Shown: positions 1 through 11,400 of the stretch, in pieces
How the letters are laid out: each line of letters starts with the position of its first letter
Position numbering within the stretch: the first letter of the stretch is position 1
Source of the DNA: Panaeolus papilionaceus
Taxonomy: Eukaryota > Basidiomycota > Agaricomycetes > Agaricales
Length of the DNA stretch: 64,000 nucleotides
Direction of reading: 5' to 3'
NCBI GenBank assembly: GCA_015501605.1
Contig: JADNRZ010000019.1
Coordinates: 124,001 to 188,000 of the forward strand
The notes under the pieces: model-generated
What the model was told of the DNA's origin: nothing
The model's input: the letters and a program-made list of their open reading frames with translations, nothing else
Databases searched by the model: none
Made by a program: the position numbers and the translations under genes

Positions 1-410
1 GTCCGATGATAGCGCCCTCGCTTTGGACACGGGTTTTTAATTTATACAGAGCATGTACGAGAAAGGGAGGGTGTAAAGTCGCCGAAGATCAGATCCGGGT
101 CGACAACCCGAGTTGGACTGACATCCGCAAATTAGACATCTCCGGTGGTTTTCGATCAGTTGAGATAATCGATGGTAAGTTTAGAATAGATTAAATAAAA
201 GACTGGAAGGTTCTGAGTTAGATTAGACAATCGCCTGGCATCATGGTCGGCTGACAGGTGAAATGCACGAGGTAGATATCTACATCCTGCAAATCGTGCC
301 CAGGTACACGTTTTTCGTTTTGCTTCTTACCGTCATCTCGTCCACATCGACTTCTTGTCCGTGCCGGATATCTACCTAACTCTGCGTTTTTAACCCAGTA
401 TTTTACTCCA
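1..410 (+). promoter_or_regulatory. Upstream region of GTPase gene 1 (conserved between paralogues)
   Basis: This stretch lies before the first ATG of GTPase gene 1. It is clearly homologous to 12520-12932 and 54590-54986, which precede GTPase genes 2 and 3. Shared blocks include GGTTTTTAATTTATACAG and TGACAGGTGAAATGCACGAG. The repeat therefore carries its own 5' region with each gene copy, so the paralogues may share expression control. No core promoter element can be fixed, and the left edge is cut by the window. Confidence 0.5.
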
Positions 411-2059
411 ATGGCCAGTACTTCGACAGTGGAATACAAACATATCAAGGTCACTGAGCCAGTCTCTGTTGTACCAGTCGGAGAAGGCCGCCCAGTGCGC
501 GGTCGTTACACAGTGCTGTCAGTGAACAGATGCAGTCGTTATTTTATTATGCCTCTGACACTGTTCTGACTACAGAATCATGGGTCCAACAGGATCAGGA
601 AAAAGCTCCGTGAGCATATGTTTAGCCCTTAATCCCGCATGCATACAAATAATACTATGATTTCGACCCGTCCATTTTTCGTTTTGCATAACTAGTTCAT
701 AGAGGCACTTGGCCTCAAGGGCACCTCGAGAATATCCAGTAACAGTCTTGATGGCTGCACGCAAACCATATCTGCCTACTGTTTAAACAATGTCATATAC
801 GGTTGGTCTACGATTTATCTTGTGGACTCACCTGGGTTCGCGGATAGCAAGATATCGGAGATGTCGATTGTCACCATGTTACAGAGGTGGATTGGTGATC
901 ACAGGTGAGTCTTCTTCTGCTCACTGTTCTTGCTTATGGATTTTTTTCTTAATTTTCATTATCATTCACACCACTAATGAAATACATCCTTCATTAGTGT
1001 CTTTCATCGCATATTGTACTTCACACCAATCACATCTGTTCGATTACCAGGAAGTCAACGACAGGTTCTAAAAACATTCCAGGCACTCACTGGTGTCTAT
1101 GCAGCAACTGAGATAACAATAGTAACAACGATGTGGGACAATATATGGGGTGAGGGTCCAGCAGCACGTGCAGAGAAGACATATGAACAGCTTCAGGATA
1201 ATATATGGAAGGTTTCTTGCTTTCTTATCTGTTAGTCTGATCCAGTTCTGATCAATGCATTCATCTATCTACTTAGGATTTCATTGAAGCTGGAGCTCAA
1301 ATCACAAAGTTTTACAACACAGAGGAATCAGCACTGTCCATTCTAGATGATGCTGTTGGACGGGGAACTGGCAGAACTTTCTCCATAGAACGTCACCAAT
1401 ACACTGTCAAATCAAGTCCATTTGCGAACAACCTGCTCACTGACCTCCAAAATCGCATCCAGAACCTGCATTCCCATATACCGACCCTCGAGGAGGAGCT
1501 GGCTCATGCCGAAGTGCAAGATGATGCACTGCTCGTTGCAACACTTCGTCCAAGGATTGAAGAAGCCAAGAATGATCTAGCACGATTTTCAAAGGAGCTG
1601 CAGGAGTCCGGTCACCTTCCTCCCCCTCCCCCTCCCACCCCTGCTCTGCTGCCTGCTCCTGCTCCAGTTTCGGAAGCTACCGTTACTGCTCCTGAGGAGG
1701 ACATTACAAATAGTGTTCAGCAACCAACCCAGAGCCTTTCTGCGCAGTCATCCTCCACTGGCTTACCAATCATCACACAGGATAATGACAACTCAGCTCC
1801 TGTACCCAGACGGGTTTCGAACAACATCAATACTCAGTCTGTTTTCAATGATGACCAGGCCTTTGGTGTTGCTAGGACAGCCAGATTCTCGTCTCCTCCT
1901 CCTACAGAGATTGCAAGTTCGACTCGACCTGAGGTCCAAGAGAACCAAGCTGCACTGCAACAGCTCATTCCAGCTCAGCGCATTCCTGGGCGATTTATTT
2001 GTATTATGGAGATCTTGAAGTGCTGGGGCGACGCTGTTGGTGAGCGCCATGAGGACTGA
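411..2059 (+). CDS. P-loop GTPase paralogue 1 (AIG1/GIMAP-like G domain, helical and Pro-rich C-terminus)
   Basis: Five exons join in frame: 411-517, 576-609, 696-904, 998-1211 and 1277-2059, giving 448 residues. Exon 2 is only 34 bases and holds the Walker A/G1 motif GPTGSGKSS (about residues 39-47). Exon 3 holds the G3-type motif LVDSPGFADSK. Exon 4 has RILYFTPITSVRLPGSQR and the G4-like TTMWD. Exon 5 begins DFIEAGAQITKFYNTEESAL. It continues into a charged, probably helical segment, then a long Pro/Ser-rich linker, and ends in the tail ILKCWGDAVGERHED. The layout recalls fungal G-domain proteins near the AIG1/septin GTPases; that placement is by motif, not search. The start is the only ATG that keeps phase with exon 2 and is conserved in genes 2 and 3. 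The first donor reads GTCAGT, a weak site. Its cellular role is unknown. Confidence 0.82.
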
Positions 2060-3330
2060 GCACCCTGGTGTGTCTGTTAACCTACATGTTTTACGAATGA
2101 GTAGTCCAACTGACCAATGATCTAGCTAGCGCTACCACCGTTTTCTAGGGAGCCATGAATGTGCCAGGATGGCAGTTTTTTATTCTAAATTCCTTGTACA
2201 TTTTCCCTTTCGTTGTTATCTCATACTTCGTCATTCCGATTCACTTATTATCTGTATATTCTCTGTTTAGCCCAGGAGCGTCGTCATCTTCGTTGTTTTT
2301 CAATTCCTTTCTTTGCTTGTTCACTTCAGATCGACTTACATGTTTTACCGTCCATTCTTCTTTCGCCGTTATTCCTCTATGCATTTTTTGTAACAAACTC
2401 GATGCCACTACATCTTTATCTCTGATGGGATAGTCCCTGATAATTTATTTGTGAATCGACCTTTGCATGGAGCTGAATGGAGCTTCGTCGGTAGGTATGT
2501 GCGTTCGTCGGATGTGTGAGCATATGCTTGATGACTTCAACGGCTCGAAATATCGAATTATGTGAGATCAGTATGTATTTCATTGAATTAAATTTGAGCG
2601 AACGGAGGTCCCTAGGGGAAATGACACGAAACGACAATGCGATCATCCAGCGCGGTGCGAGATATCTCCACAAACCCGTTGAAACGTCAATGGGAGCAAA
2701 CAGCTCGGACTGCCGCTGCGACAAGCCATATACTGTGACACATACTCTTGGTCCAGCGGCTCGCCCGCCTCGATCTTATACGAGGTAGGACCTTCAACCC
2801 ACTCAGCGAGAAACTCTGTGGCATTCATAATTCCGCCTTCATTGCTCATTAAGCTAAAACCGCCTTCGTGATGAATGGTTCTACTCGTGCTTGTGATTAA
2901 GGGTTTCTTTATTTCCCTCTTCTTCGCTCGCTTATCCTCTCTTATTGCGCGATATCCACCATGTGCAATATTTTTACTACTCTTCATTCACTGTCCTTGT
3001 TCCTTTCGTTCTCATCTTCTAATCCCTCCCTCGCTTCCAACTCTTTTCGTACCTCGTTCTTCGTCGATATCCCGCATGTGCAACAGTACATGTGGGTCAT
3101 CCGCTCTTCAATAATCGTATACCTTGAACGGAATTGGACGTTGAGCGCTACCCTCATGATCAGCTACTTGAGTACATTGAATGTATTAATACTCTGATAT
3201 ATGATCATGTGTCGGTCGACGAAAAACGCACACTTGTAGTACCCAGATATTTGTACAAAGGAATCATGCCGCAGATTTTGAAATAGTAGGACAGGGTCTC
3301 TTCGTAGATCGTAACAGAATCAATCCAGAC
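2060..3330. other. 3' flank of GTPase gene 1, no gene recognised
   Basis: The first 100-150 bases after the stop resemble the 3' flanks of genes 2 and 3. The rest shows only short open frames. A 114-codon frame on the minus strand (2643-2987) resembles no family I know, and its codons look random. Part of 3190-3300 resembles 16450-16540. Confidence 0.5.
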
Positions 3331-4380
3331 TTGTCTTCTCCTGACCCTCCGAAACCCATCCCCCCACAATATGGCCGACTCCAAATCCAAGGTCTGGTAA
3401 GTGGACCACCCGTCACATCAGAAGGCGTGAAAGAACAACGCATGTACGCTCATTTGTATGCAAATGACTCATCCAAAATTCAAAAGCTCACAACGCGCTC
3501 ATCTCGTCTCATGGGTCCACTGACTCCGGTAAGAGGGTTGCCCAGCTTCAAGCGTGAACTTTCCTAGACCTATTTGTTGAGTCTCTTAGGCTATGATCTC
3601 ATCGAGAGGTGGAAATCTCAAAGGACTTGCTTCATAGCATCACCCAAGAAGTTACTTTCTCCAAAGTCATTGATCTCATGCACCAGGTCGTTGATATGAT
3701 GTTTATCCTGATTGACAGTTCAGGCTTGTTCAACCCAATCTATCAGGCAGCCCAATCATCCGCATGATCAGAGGGACAGAAATTGAACTACAGTGCGTCG
3801 TTGATGGTTCATTCAAGATGCTCTGACAAAGGTTGCTAACCATACCATGTACGAATGAGGTTCCCGCGAATCTTGTGATGTCGTTATTGCGGGCTTCCTG
3901 GCTGATATCCTGATCGGTGGTTTAAAACGAGTTGCTAGCAAGCTCCTCCGAGCTTTTGCAGAGTAATGTCGTGTTGATGAGATAAGGGTGACAACGGCGA
4001 TGGGGAATTATTTTGAGACTCCTGAACGAATCAAAGACACGAATCACCAGCTTTAGACTTTGAAAGATAATCAAAGTTCGTGGTATGTAGGCGTCTTACC
4101 ATTTGCTTGTCCTAAAAGTTGTATGAAACACCCCACCAGCGATCAGCTCACTCAAAATAAATCTCAGCAAGTTTGAATGGACTCAATGTTGGCTCTCCTC
4201 GATGAACCCTGCTCCAAGCGGGTAAATGATCTCAGAACTCACACTAGCACTCTCTTCCGGGAGGCAACCTCCAACATCCAGGAACGGTTTTTAATTCTCG
4301 CACACGACAGTGAAAATGTAACCACACTGGAAGTGATGATACATCTCCTTCAGGGGTCAGGGATTAGGACAATCTAGTTG
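3331..4380 (+). pseudogene. Decayed GTPase relic, divergent subfamily
   Basis: Pieces of a fungal G-domain protein follow one another in different frames. A P-loop remnant lies near 3508-3535 (GSTDSGKRV in one frame, after a MGP-like start in another). The segment HSITQEVTFSKVIDL and a degenerate G3 (FILIDSSGLFNP) lie around 3638-3735. A degenerate exon 4 follows at about 3895-4075 with LADILIGG, KLLRAFAE, DEIRV and a damaged TTMW region. Near 4160-4375 is a segment resembling the start of exon 5 in the intact genes. Stops and frameshifts interrupt all of it. The SITQEV segment is typical of a broader fungal GTPase family, so this is an older, different subfamily from gene 1. Confidence 0.62.
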
Positions 4381-4504
4381 GCGGGAGTGTGCTCGTTTTT
4401 CACCTTTACAAAGACTGCCACTGTATTTTTCAGACAGTGATAGCTCCCGTCGCGACGCGGATATTTAGAATAAACGAGTCGTTGTTTCCCTTCTCAAAGT
4501 GTGA

Positions 4505-5000
4505 CCTCATGATGTGGCTGTGACAACATTGACATTCCCGCATTCTGACTGGCTGTCACGTCAGTTTTCACTTTTTCCTCTCGCCACCATCTTCGTCGTC
4601 CCAATCACTGTTCTTTATGGGCGTAGTTTCTCTCATATATCCCCGGTATCAATCTACGTTGTCCGTCTTATGTATCCACGCTCTCTACTCAAGCCTTATT
4701 ATTAGATGGACGTGGTGGTTGACTTCAGCACCCCATACATAGTCGTGAGTCCAGCCATCTCGTTGTTGAACTCAGCCCTGTCTAATGTTTGACCTGGTTA
4801 GATGTAATTATTAGACTGAAATTTCATTTCATATCTCATTTTCTCTTCCTCCTGTCCACCTTTTCAATTTTCGCGTCGTCGTTTCGTGGCCGCCGAAGCG
4901 ACGCGCCTGAAATTAGGATGGATATTGGAGCAAGCTTTGTCCCTCCTGTGTGATATAGTCAAGAAATTATAGGACAAGTGGTACGTCCCTCAGTTTTTTT
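4505..5000. repeat. Module R, copy 1 of six
   Basis: A roughly 450-500 bp dispersed module. It opens with GATGTGGCTGTGACAAC, followed by a pyrimidine-rich part. It then has GATGGACGTGGTGGTTGA, a CATAGTCGTGAGT block, GATGTAATTATTAGACTG, and ends near CAAGTGGTACGTCCC. Other copies are at 6663-7090, 10915-11400, 17010-17480, 52985-53480 and 58485-58885. There is no convincing reading frame. It could be a decayed gene 5' region or an old mobile-element fragment. Confidence 0.7.
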
Positions 5001-6369
5001 TTTCATTCCAATTACCCCCTTCGTCACCCCATGCCACTAGTTATCGTTTGAATCATCCTGCATTCCTTATTATCCATTTTCCTGATGGGATGTTTAACAT
5101 CTACACATCCCTACATCACCAACGCCATATATTTCAACATATCCCATTTACGCTATTACGTCACACCTCTCTGCACTATCTCTTTGTGAACCCTCACGCA
5201 AACTAGCAAGATTACACTCCCCATTGTATCATAGACTGCCCCTATTCTATCTTTTCTTTCGCTCCAATGCCGCTCCTTTGGATTTCAGAGTCTCTGCAGT
5301 CCTAGCTTGCAGTATTCTCGTTCCTTGAGAGCGTGTTATCTCTGAACACTCTCTTCCTCCAAAGGCAGTTGGCGCGTTCATCTCGACTCTCATACCTTTC
5401 GAATGATAACTCTTCTACTCGCCACTCAGCATCTACACGCATCTCATTCAAGCATTCAAACCGCGCTCCTTTTAACTTGCTTATTTTTATATGCAGACTG
5501 ACGGGGTCACTCGCGACGAGTCATGGCGTCCCTGTATGCAATTCCAGTTGGATTTTGGTCGATTAGATTCATTTTGGAATCGTTCCATGCCGGTTGCGTG
5601 CCATTTTTGGGTCATATTGGTCAATTCGTGGGCTAGAGGTACTTGTGTCCACCGTTCACTTGACTCTTCGCTCATCACGTTTCACCCAAGCTCATATCTA
5701 TTATCTGCGTGTGGTACCTCCGCTCTCTCTATATTTAACCCTCGTCGTATCTCATCTACCATCGCCATCGTCGCCACTACATCGGTTCTCATTTGGAATG
5801 GCCACCGTCGTCGCCTCTTCAATTGACAATATCCGCAGAGAGGCTCCTTGAGAACAATGATGCCGAGAACTGCGTACTCCGCATGTCTGTCACTTTTTCT
5901 CCGTTATCTGCGTGCATCCTCCACACGCGTTTATTTTCCGCTTATCCCCCTCTTCGGATTTATGTTTCTCTTTCAATACACGCCGCTTCGTTCCATGCGT
6001 GTATCGTCTTTTCTTCACTTTTTAACTGCTCGTCTCTTAACCCTTTCCCCACGTCGCCTCTTCTCTGTATTTCTTTTTCATTTCCGGCCCGTCTTCACTC
6101 ATCTCGATTTGTTCGTCATGAGTATTTAAATTTATTGTAGCTTGGGTTGCATCACTCGTACAACGTTCACGAGCATCTTTATTTAGCACCTTTCCCTCTT
6201 CTCTCAGCTTTTTCCGCTCTCATATTCCTTCACTCATTCGCGCATTTATTTTCACGTCTTCGTCTTCTCCGCTACCTGCTCTCTTGTTTCGTCCTTTCCA
6301 ATACGCGCGTCTTTTCATCCTTCCTCCTTTTACTTCTCACCCTTCCTCAACTCATGCGCACCCCTTTCC
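5001..6369. other. Pyrimidine-rich spacer leading to a thiolase relic
   Basis: The + strand is strongly C/T-rich, especially 5850-6360, and gives several long Ser/Leu/Phe-rich open frames that are artefacts of composition. Similar tracts at 7281-7850, 17540-18012 and 58960-59358 also end just before a GNASQ-type thiolase exon. They probably derive from one ancestral intron or expanded polypyrimidine tract. Confidence 0.5.
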
Positions 6370-6530
6370 CACCAGGTAACGCCTCCCACAGTTGCCCTTG
6401 CCCACCCCTCTGTCGTCCAACGCCTCGGGCTCCCCATCCCCGAAATACATCAACTCTGCCACTATTGGCGTCACCCCCTGCGTCATCGGTGGGAGGTCTG
6501 TCTCCCTCCAAGTCACCGAGCAGAGTAGTT
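6370..6530 (+). pseudogene. 3-ketoacyl-CoA thiolase fragment
   Basis: After an acceptor-like CACCAG, the reading GNAS is followed in shifted frames by QRLGLPI and KYINSATIGVTPCVIG. This matches in order the fungal thiolase segment around GNASQVSDGAAAV, RRSV..KLGLPI and VVGVPP.IMG. The frame changes at least twice, so it is not functional. A better preserved copy lies at 7851-8275. Confidence 0.55.
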
Positions 6531-6662
6531 TCCGTGTAATGACGTATATCGTGGGGGACTTGGTATTGGCTTCGATGTGAATTGAACGTCCGACAAACGT
6601 AGATAAGCAGACACAACTCTCAATAATGTTCCCTCCCTAGAAGCGCCGTGCTCCCTCCTCAG

Positions 6663-7090
6663 AGCGTGATGCCATGATGCAGCTGTGAAGATAGACCCAC
6701 ATCCCTGGGCTGTCACGTCGTGTTCTATTCTTCTCCCCGCCATCCTCGTCGTCCCTACTACCACATCGCGTTCATTTTGGGCGCAATTTCTTTCATATAT
6801 CCCTGATATCTATCCATGCTGCGCGTCCCTTACTAGACACGCTCTCTACCCAAACTTGTTATCAGATGGACGTGGTGGTTGAATTCAGCACCTCCCTGCA
6901 TAGTCGTGGGTCCAGCCATTTCATCGTCGAACTGATCGCTGTCTAACATTTTTCTGTTTAGATGTAATTATCAGACTTCAATTTCGTACTATATCTCATT
7001 TTACCTTTCCACCCTTCCACGTTGTCAGTCTTTGCGAATTCCTTGTGTTTTGGTAGTCGCGACTCCCCGAGATATGGGATGGATAGCGGA
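6663..7090. repeat. Module R, copy 2
   Basis: It has the same succession as at 4505: a GATGCAGCTGTGA variant of the opening, GATGGACGTGGTGGTTGA near 6866, the CATAGTCGTG block near 6899, and GATGTAATTATCAGACT near 6961. It ends around GGGATGGATAGCGGAGAG. Confidence 0.7.
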
Positions 7091-7850
7091 GAGGCAGTGA
7101 TTATGCCGCTTATCTGACCCTTCTCGCTGAACGCTTTTTTCCTTCAGAAGCACTTGGTTTGTTCATTCCAACTCACTTACCTCTCTAATGTTCACTGCTT
7201 TACTTGCCACCGTCTATGTACTCGGCGCTACTTTAACTTGTGACTTTTATATACGGACTACCGGTGTCACTCGTGAGGGGTCAATGTGAGTTGCTCTTTC
7301 TCTCTATTCCATTCTCTCTTCGCCTCCACCCTTTCTTTTCTATTTTTTTTTTGCATATTCCTCATTGATTCATTGTCATTTTTCTCCACTACGATTATTC
7401 TCCTTAACCCCTCTTCAATTCGCTTCCGTACACATCGCCTCGGTTTCCATGTGTAACCCCGTTAGCTTAACCGCTTTCCTTATCTTATCGTTTTTTTCCT
7501 TCTCCTACACGCCTCTCGATCTTCACTCATTCCTGGTCTTTTTGATCTTATTCACGCCCCTTCTTCTCTTGACTTAGTGTTTACATAATTTCCTCTTCAC
7601 GTAGATCCCAATTTCCTCACCCACACGATGACCACTAGCATCTTTATCTAGCTTTCCATCCTCCTCTCTTCTCCCCTTTTCCGTTTGCCTCCTATCTCTT
7701 CACATTTGGCGCATTTATCTCTGTTTCTTCATTTCCATCCTTTCCCATACACGTGTCGTTCCCTTCCACCCCTCTCTCCCTCCCTACAATTCTCTCCTCC
7801 AGTTAACTCGTTCACAACCTTTCTCAACCTATGCTAACTCATCTTTCTTT
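7091..7850. other. Pyrimidine-rich spacer
   Basis: C/T-rich spacer between module R copy 2 and the best thiolase relic. The stretch 7240-7275 resembles 5490-5525 (ATGCAGACTGACGGGGTCAC type). No gene is seen. Confidence 0.5.
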
Positions 7851-8275
7851 AAGTAATGCCTCCCAACTTCTGACCATGCCGCCTCCGTCATCTTCGCGCA
7901 ACGCATCGACCTCGCCATTCTCGGCAAATACCCCAACTCTACCACCATTGGCGTCGTCCCCTGCGTCACGGGTATTGGGCTCGCCTTCGCCATCCTCCGC
8001 ATCCTCGTCATCACCGACCTAAACCCTCTCCGATATCGACTTCTTCGAGATCACCAAGGCGTTTGCGAGTCGGGCTGTGATGAGTGTTGAGCATTTGAAG
8101 ATCCCATATGAGAAGGTTAATGCGAATGGAGGGGCTATTGCTGTTGACGATCCGTTTGGATGTACGAGGGCGCGAGAGGGAGCGAGAAGGGTGCTGGTGA
8201 CAAGATATGTATCGGGAGTAGGATGGGGATGGTTCCTATTTTTGTTAGTGAGCATGAGGATTTTGATGTGAGCGG
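7851..8275 (+). pseudogene. 3-ketoacyl-CoA thiolase relic, C-terminal third
   Basis: The longest thiolase remnant here. Successive frames read GNASQ, then SDHAASVIFAQRIDLAILGK through GIGLAFAILRI, then a frameshift. Next come SDIDFFEITKAFASRAVMSV, LKIPYEKVNANGGAIAV and DDPFGCTRARE, another shift, and KICIGSRMGMVPIFVSE. This is the order of the C-terminal half of peroxisomal or mitochondrial thiolase (GNASQVSDGAAAV, EINEAFA, NPNGGAIA, GHPLGCTGAR, CIGxGMG). The His of GHPLG is replaced by Asp, and there are at least two frameshifts, so the product cannot be active. The Cys of CIG is kept. The N-terminal half with the acyl-accepting Cys was not found nearby. Confidence 0.8.
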
Positions 8276-8664
8276 GGGAGAGGGCAGGGTATATAAAATT
8301 AATTGCGTTACGTGTTGTATACCGTGCAGATTTATTTACGGATAATTTTTGCGTTCTCTTTGAATTGGAGTGATTTTGGATGAGTCGTTTCACTTTGAAT
8401 GTCGAGTTCAGTTGATGCGAGGTGGGTTGAACGGTTATTAAGAACTTTAGAGTTGGGGAGGAGGAAGGGAGGTTGGTTTCGTGTTAGATGTACCTCTTAA
8501 AACACTGGCTTTGGGTGAGGTGCGTGAAACGGTAGATATAGGTAAGGAGTAGAGAAATTTTGATTCGCGTTGGATGTAAGCTACAAGAAACTAAGAGGGC
8601 GATACGCCCGGCTAATTGAGGGTGATGTACTAAAGTAGAATCGAGGCTGTTGTAGTCTTCATAG
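8276..8664. other. Spacer before the hAT-like element
   Basis: Nothing recognisable. It follows the thiolase relic and ends at the left target duplication of the next element. Confidence 0.5.
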
Positions 8665-8672
8665 GTTGGCTG
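8665..8672. repeat. Left 8-bp target-site duplication (GTTGGCTG)
   Basis: GTTGGCTG here is repeated exactly at 10239-10246, directly flanking the inverted termini of the element between them. Confidence 0.8.
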
Positions 8673-10238
8673 GGGCAAAAGAAAAAAGCCGTGCAGAGCC
8701 GTGCACCCTCCACCGTGCAATTATGCTAAATGCATGGCTATGCACGGCCGCACGGCTCATACTCCAAAGTCTCAAATACATCATTCAGCTATCTAGGTTC
8801 GTTTAGCATGTATGAATAAGGCGCGCGCATGTAACCTTGGTCAGTATTGTCACTGGATTCTCTCCAACCATCGAGATCGATGGAAATACGGAGTTTACCT
8901 CTCTCATAGATATATGGAGCCTATTACCGATCCTACAATGGTGGTAGTCCAATGCGGTTGATGATATCTAACAGTCTATGTGATGGTGGAATGATAAACG
9001 AAAATATGTCAATTAAAACGATGGAATTTTCGAAGGTCAGGCGTAGTAAATTACGGGCGTTTGACCTCGTGCCGCCGCTCAGTGCCACTGACACATACTC
9101 ATACTTCACATCAGGAGAGCTGGAGTGGTCCACGGATGAGTATGAGCTACAGAGAAGATCAAAGCCAGGAAACACGACGTTGGATGAAAATCTATGAGTG
9201 AGAACATGATTCAAAGTGGAAACAGCGAGCATATGGAGCTGTGTGGGGATCGGCAACGTGAGTACTAAGAGTAGGGTTCTTTCCCCTGAACATCAACAAT
9301 ACATATTAAATTCAACCACTGGGTCAGCCACTAAAGGGTCTGAGACCCCAAAGATCTTCGCTTCAAACCATCATTTCTCTGCATGGTAGCTGCACGGCTG
9401 GTCATCCCTTTTGCACGGCAATCGCACGGTAGCTGCACGGCTCTGCACGGTCATGCACGGCTATTCACATCATTGCACGGCTGGCAGAGAAGTCAGCACA
9501 GCTCAGCACGGTCACTCTATCATAATCAAGACATCAGAATATTGATGAAATAGAGGTATTTATGTGTGCAGTAACGAGGAATCAATGTACACTATTCAAT
9601 GTTGATCGATAATGATAAACGCTATATTTCACACACATCCCCAACTCGTCCGATCAAGGTGTAGGACAAGCTCATCGACGCGCATTGATGGGACAAATGT
9701 GCCCCAAGACAGTGACCTAACTTGCATAGCCCTCGACGGTGGTCGTGTTTCTCATCCTAGTCAAGGAATTACACCAGATTACGAGAGGGTATTATAGAAT
9801 AAAGTAACTAATTACAAGCTCATAAGGGATCGGATATCCGAGTCATATTTAGACATATGATGATCACACTGACATTTAACTATGCTGAATTGCTTGTTCA
9901 TAGAGAGTAGAAGCACTAACGAGGTCAGCATTTTGCATCCTTGTTGTTGCTCGCCTTGTGAAGAGAACCCTCAGCTGGGAAATTACATCACCACAGGTCC
10001 ACAGGTCAAAGTTAATTACAATTAGTGTGATTGAAATGAAATTATTCTCGGAAGTGCACTATTGTAGCATTCCCCATGATACATCGTACATGTAATGATG
10101 CACAGGCAACTTTTATGCCTAATTGGTGAAAGCGCACGGTCGTCGCACGGCTGTTGCACGGTTGTGTACGACCCCGCACGGCTCTGCACGGTACTGCACG
10201 GTCATGCACGACTCTGCACAGCTTTTTTCCCGTGCCCT
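8673..10238. mobile_element. Non-autonomous hAT-like DNA transposon, 1566 bp
   Basis: The termini at 8673-8705 and 10205-10238 are inverted repeats. Both start GGGCA (with one extra base at the right end) and share AAAAAAGC, GTGCAGAG and CGTGCA. An exact 8-bp direct repeat flanks them, as in hAT elements. Copies of GCACGG in both orientations cluster near both ends (8690-8760, 10128-10222) and in the middle (9385-9510). These look like subterminal transposase-binding repeats. The interior has no transposase and only short random frames, so the element would need a helper in trans. The central cluster may record a nested or rearranged copy. Confidence 0.8.
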
Positions 10239-10246
10239 GTTGGCTG
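10239..10246. repeat. Right 8-bp target-site duplication (GTTGGCTG)
   Basis: Exact copy of 8665-8672 on the other side of the hAT-like element. Confidence 0.8.
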
Positions 10247-10337
10247 TATTAGAAGCCAAACGTTTTGCAGTATGATTGCTTGGTGTGAGTCTTCGTGAAA
10301 GTATCTAGAGAGGCCAGGGCCGAGATCCTTCCCTAGG

Positions 10338-10440
10338 TAATGTCTCCCAACTCTGACGGTGCTCCCATCATCGTCCTCACCTGCCGCTCCGTCGGACGCC
10401 GTGTCCGATTCTCACAATCGACAGGGTACGTTGCTGGTAC
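10338..10440 (+). pseudogene. Thiolase fragment (GNVSQ exon)
   Basis: The reading GNVSQ, then after a one-base shift SDGAPIIVLTCRSVGRRVRF, matches thiolase GNASQVSDGAAAVLLxRRSV. Similarity fades after that. The shift and the missing downstream part make it a relic. Confidence 0.65.
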
Positions 10441-10914
10441 ATCCACACCTCACTTCTTCAAACTATTTCCCTCATCATTGTCACCGCCCCTCTCGCAGTT
10501 CGTTCCTCATCCAGTGGAAAAGACTACTTTACGACGTCGCTGTCTCTGTATTTCCCCCTTGGTATATATATTGGTGATTACCAGTATTATTGAGAAGGAG
10601 TCCCCCGCCTAATTTTTCGCGCGGGGGTTCAATGATCAACATTTCGGTTAATCAGGGGATAATTTCTATTGCTTTTACCTTGGATATCATCACAATTTTC
10701 TCTATATCTGGCCGCTCGCATATTCCACAAAATTTCCCCATATTCTTCACACCTTGCATCTCGACCTGGGTTGTACGCCCATCAGGGCATTGACTGGATG
10801 AGCAAGTCGCGTTGGCCATGAACTCGCCGTTCGCTCTTTTGAGCTAGACTGGTGACCATCCCTCGCGAGGGAACTGTCACAGGTCTACTTTTGAGCAAGA
10901 CCGGTGACATCATG
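10441..10914. other. Spacer, homologous to 18230-18550 and 59580-59900
   Basis: Shares blocks with the sequence after the thiolase relics at 18013 and 59359 (for example the TTTTTCGCG and GATCAACATTTCG blocks). It contains a short CCCCCGC/GCGGGGG inverted repeat near 10599-10626. No coding sequence is seen. Confidence 0.45.
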
Positions 10915-11400
10915 ATCTGATGTGGCTGTGACATTATTCCCACATTTTTGGGCAGACACGCCCGTTTTCATTCTTTCCTTCCCCCATCATCCTCGCCATC
11001 CCCACCATCACCTTGTGTTCATTGTAGGCCCAATTTCCTGTCCTATATCCCAATATCCATGCTACGCTACATCATCCAGTATCTGCACCCTCCACGCAAG
11101 CAATGTAAGTAGATGGACGTGGTGCTCGTATTGAGCCCCTCCCTATACGTTTATAGTCGTGAGTTTCACCATTTCATCATTGAGCTCAACTGTGTCTAAT
11201 ATTTGGTCTCTTTAGATGTAATTATTAAACTTAATTGTTATAATATATCACTTTCTCCTCCATTCCTGGCCGTGCTGAGTCAGTTTTCCCGTCGTTGTTG
11301 CTTATCTTCATAGGTTACTGGCCTGGACAAGGGATGGATCTCTGGGGAGTACGTCTTTCCTGTCTGATATAGCCAAGAAATCATGTTGCAAGTGGTACGT
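10915..11400. repeat. Module R, copy 3
   Basis: Starts at GATCTGATGTGGCTGTGACA, with GATGGACGTGGTG near 11113, TTATAGTCGTGAG near 11151, GATGTAATTATTAAACT near 11215, and CAAGTGGTACGTCCC near 11389. It is very close to copy 5 at 52985 and opens the duplicated block that holds GTPase gene 2. Confidence 0.7.

Noticed and set aside
5793..6539. Open frames of 93-130 codons in the pyrimidine-rich tract, and similar ones at 17544-18016 and 58993-59399
   Set aside because: C/T-rich DNA has few stops; the products are Ser/Leu/Phe strings not conserved as proteins between duplicate tracts.
10599..10626. CCCCCGC/GCGGGGG hairpin as a terminator or element end
   Set aside because: The matching positions in the duplicates at 18330 and 59690 lack the stem, so it looks like a chance change in one repeat copy.
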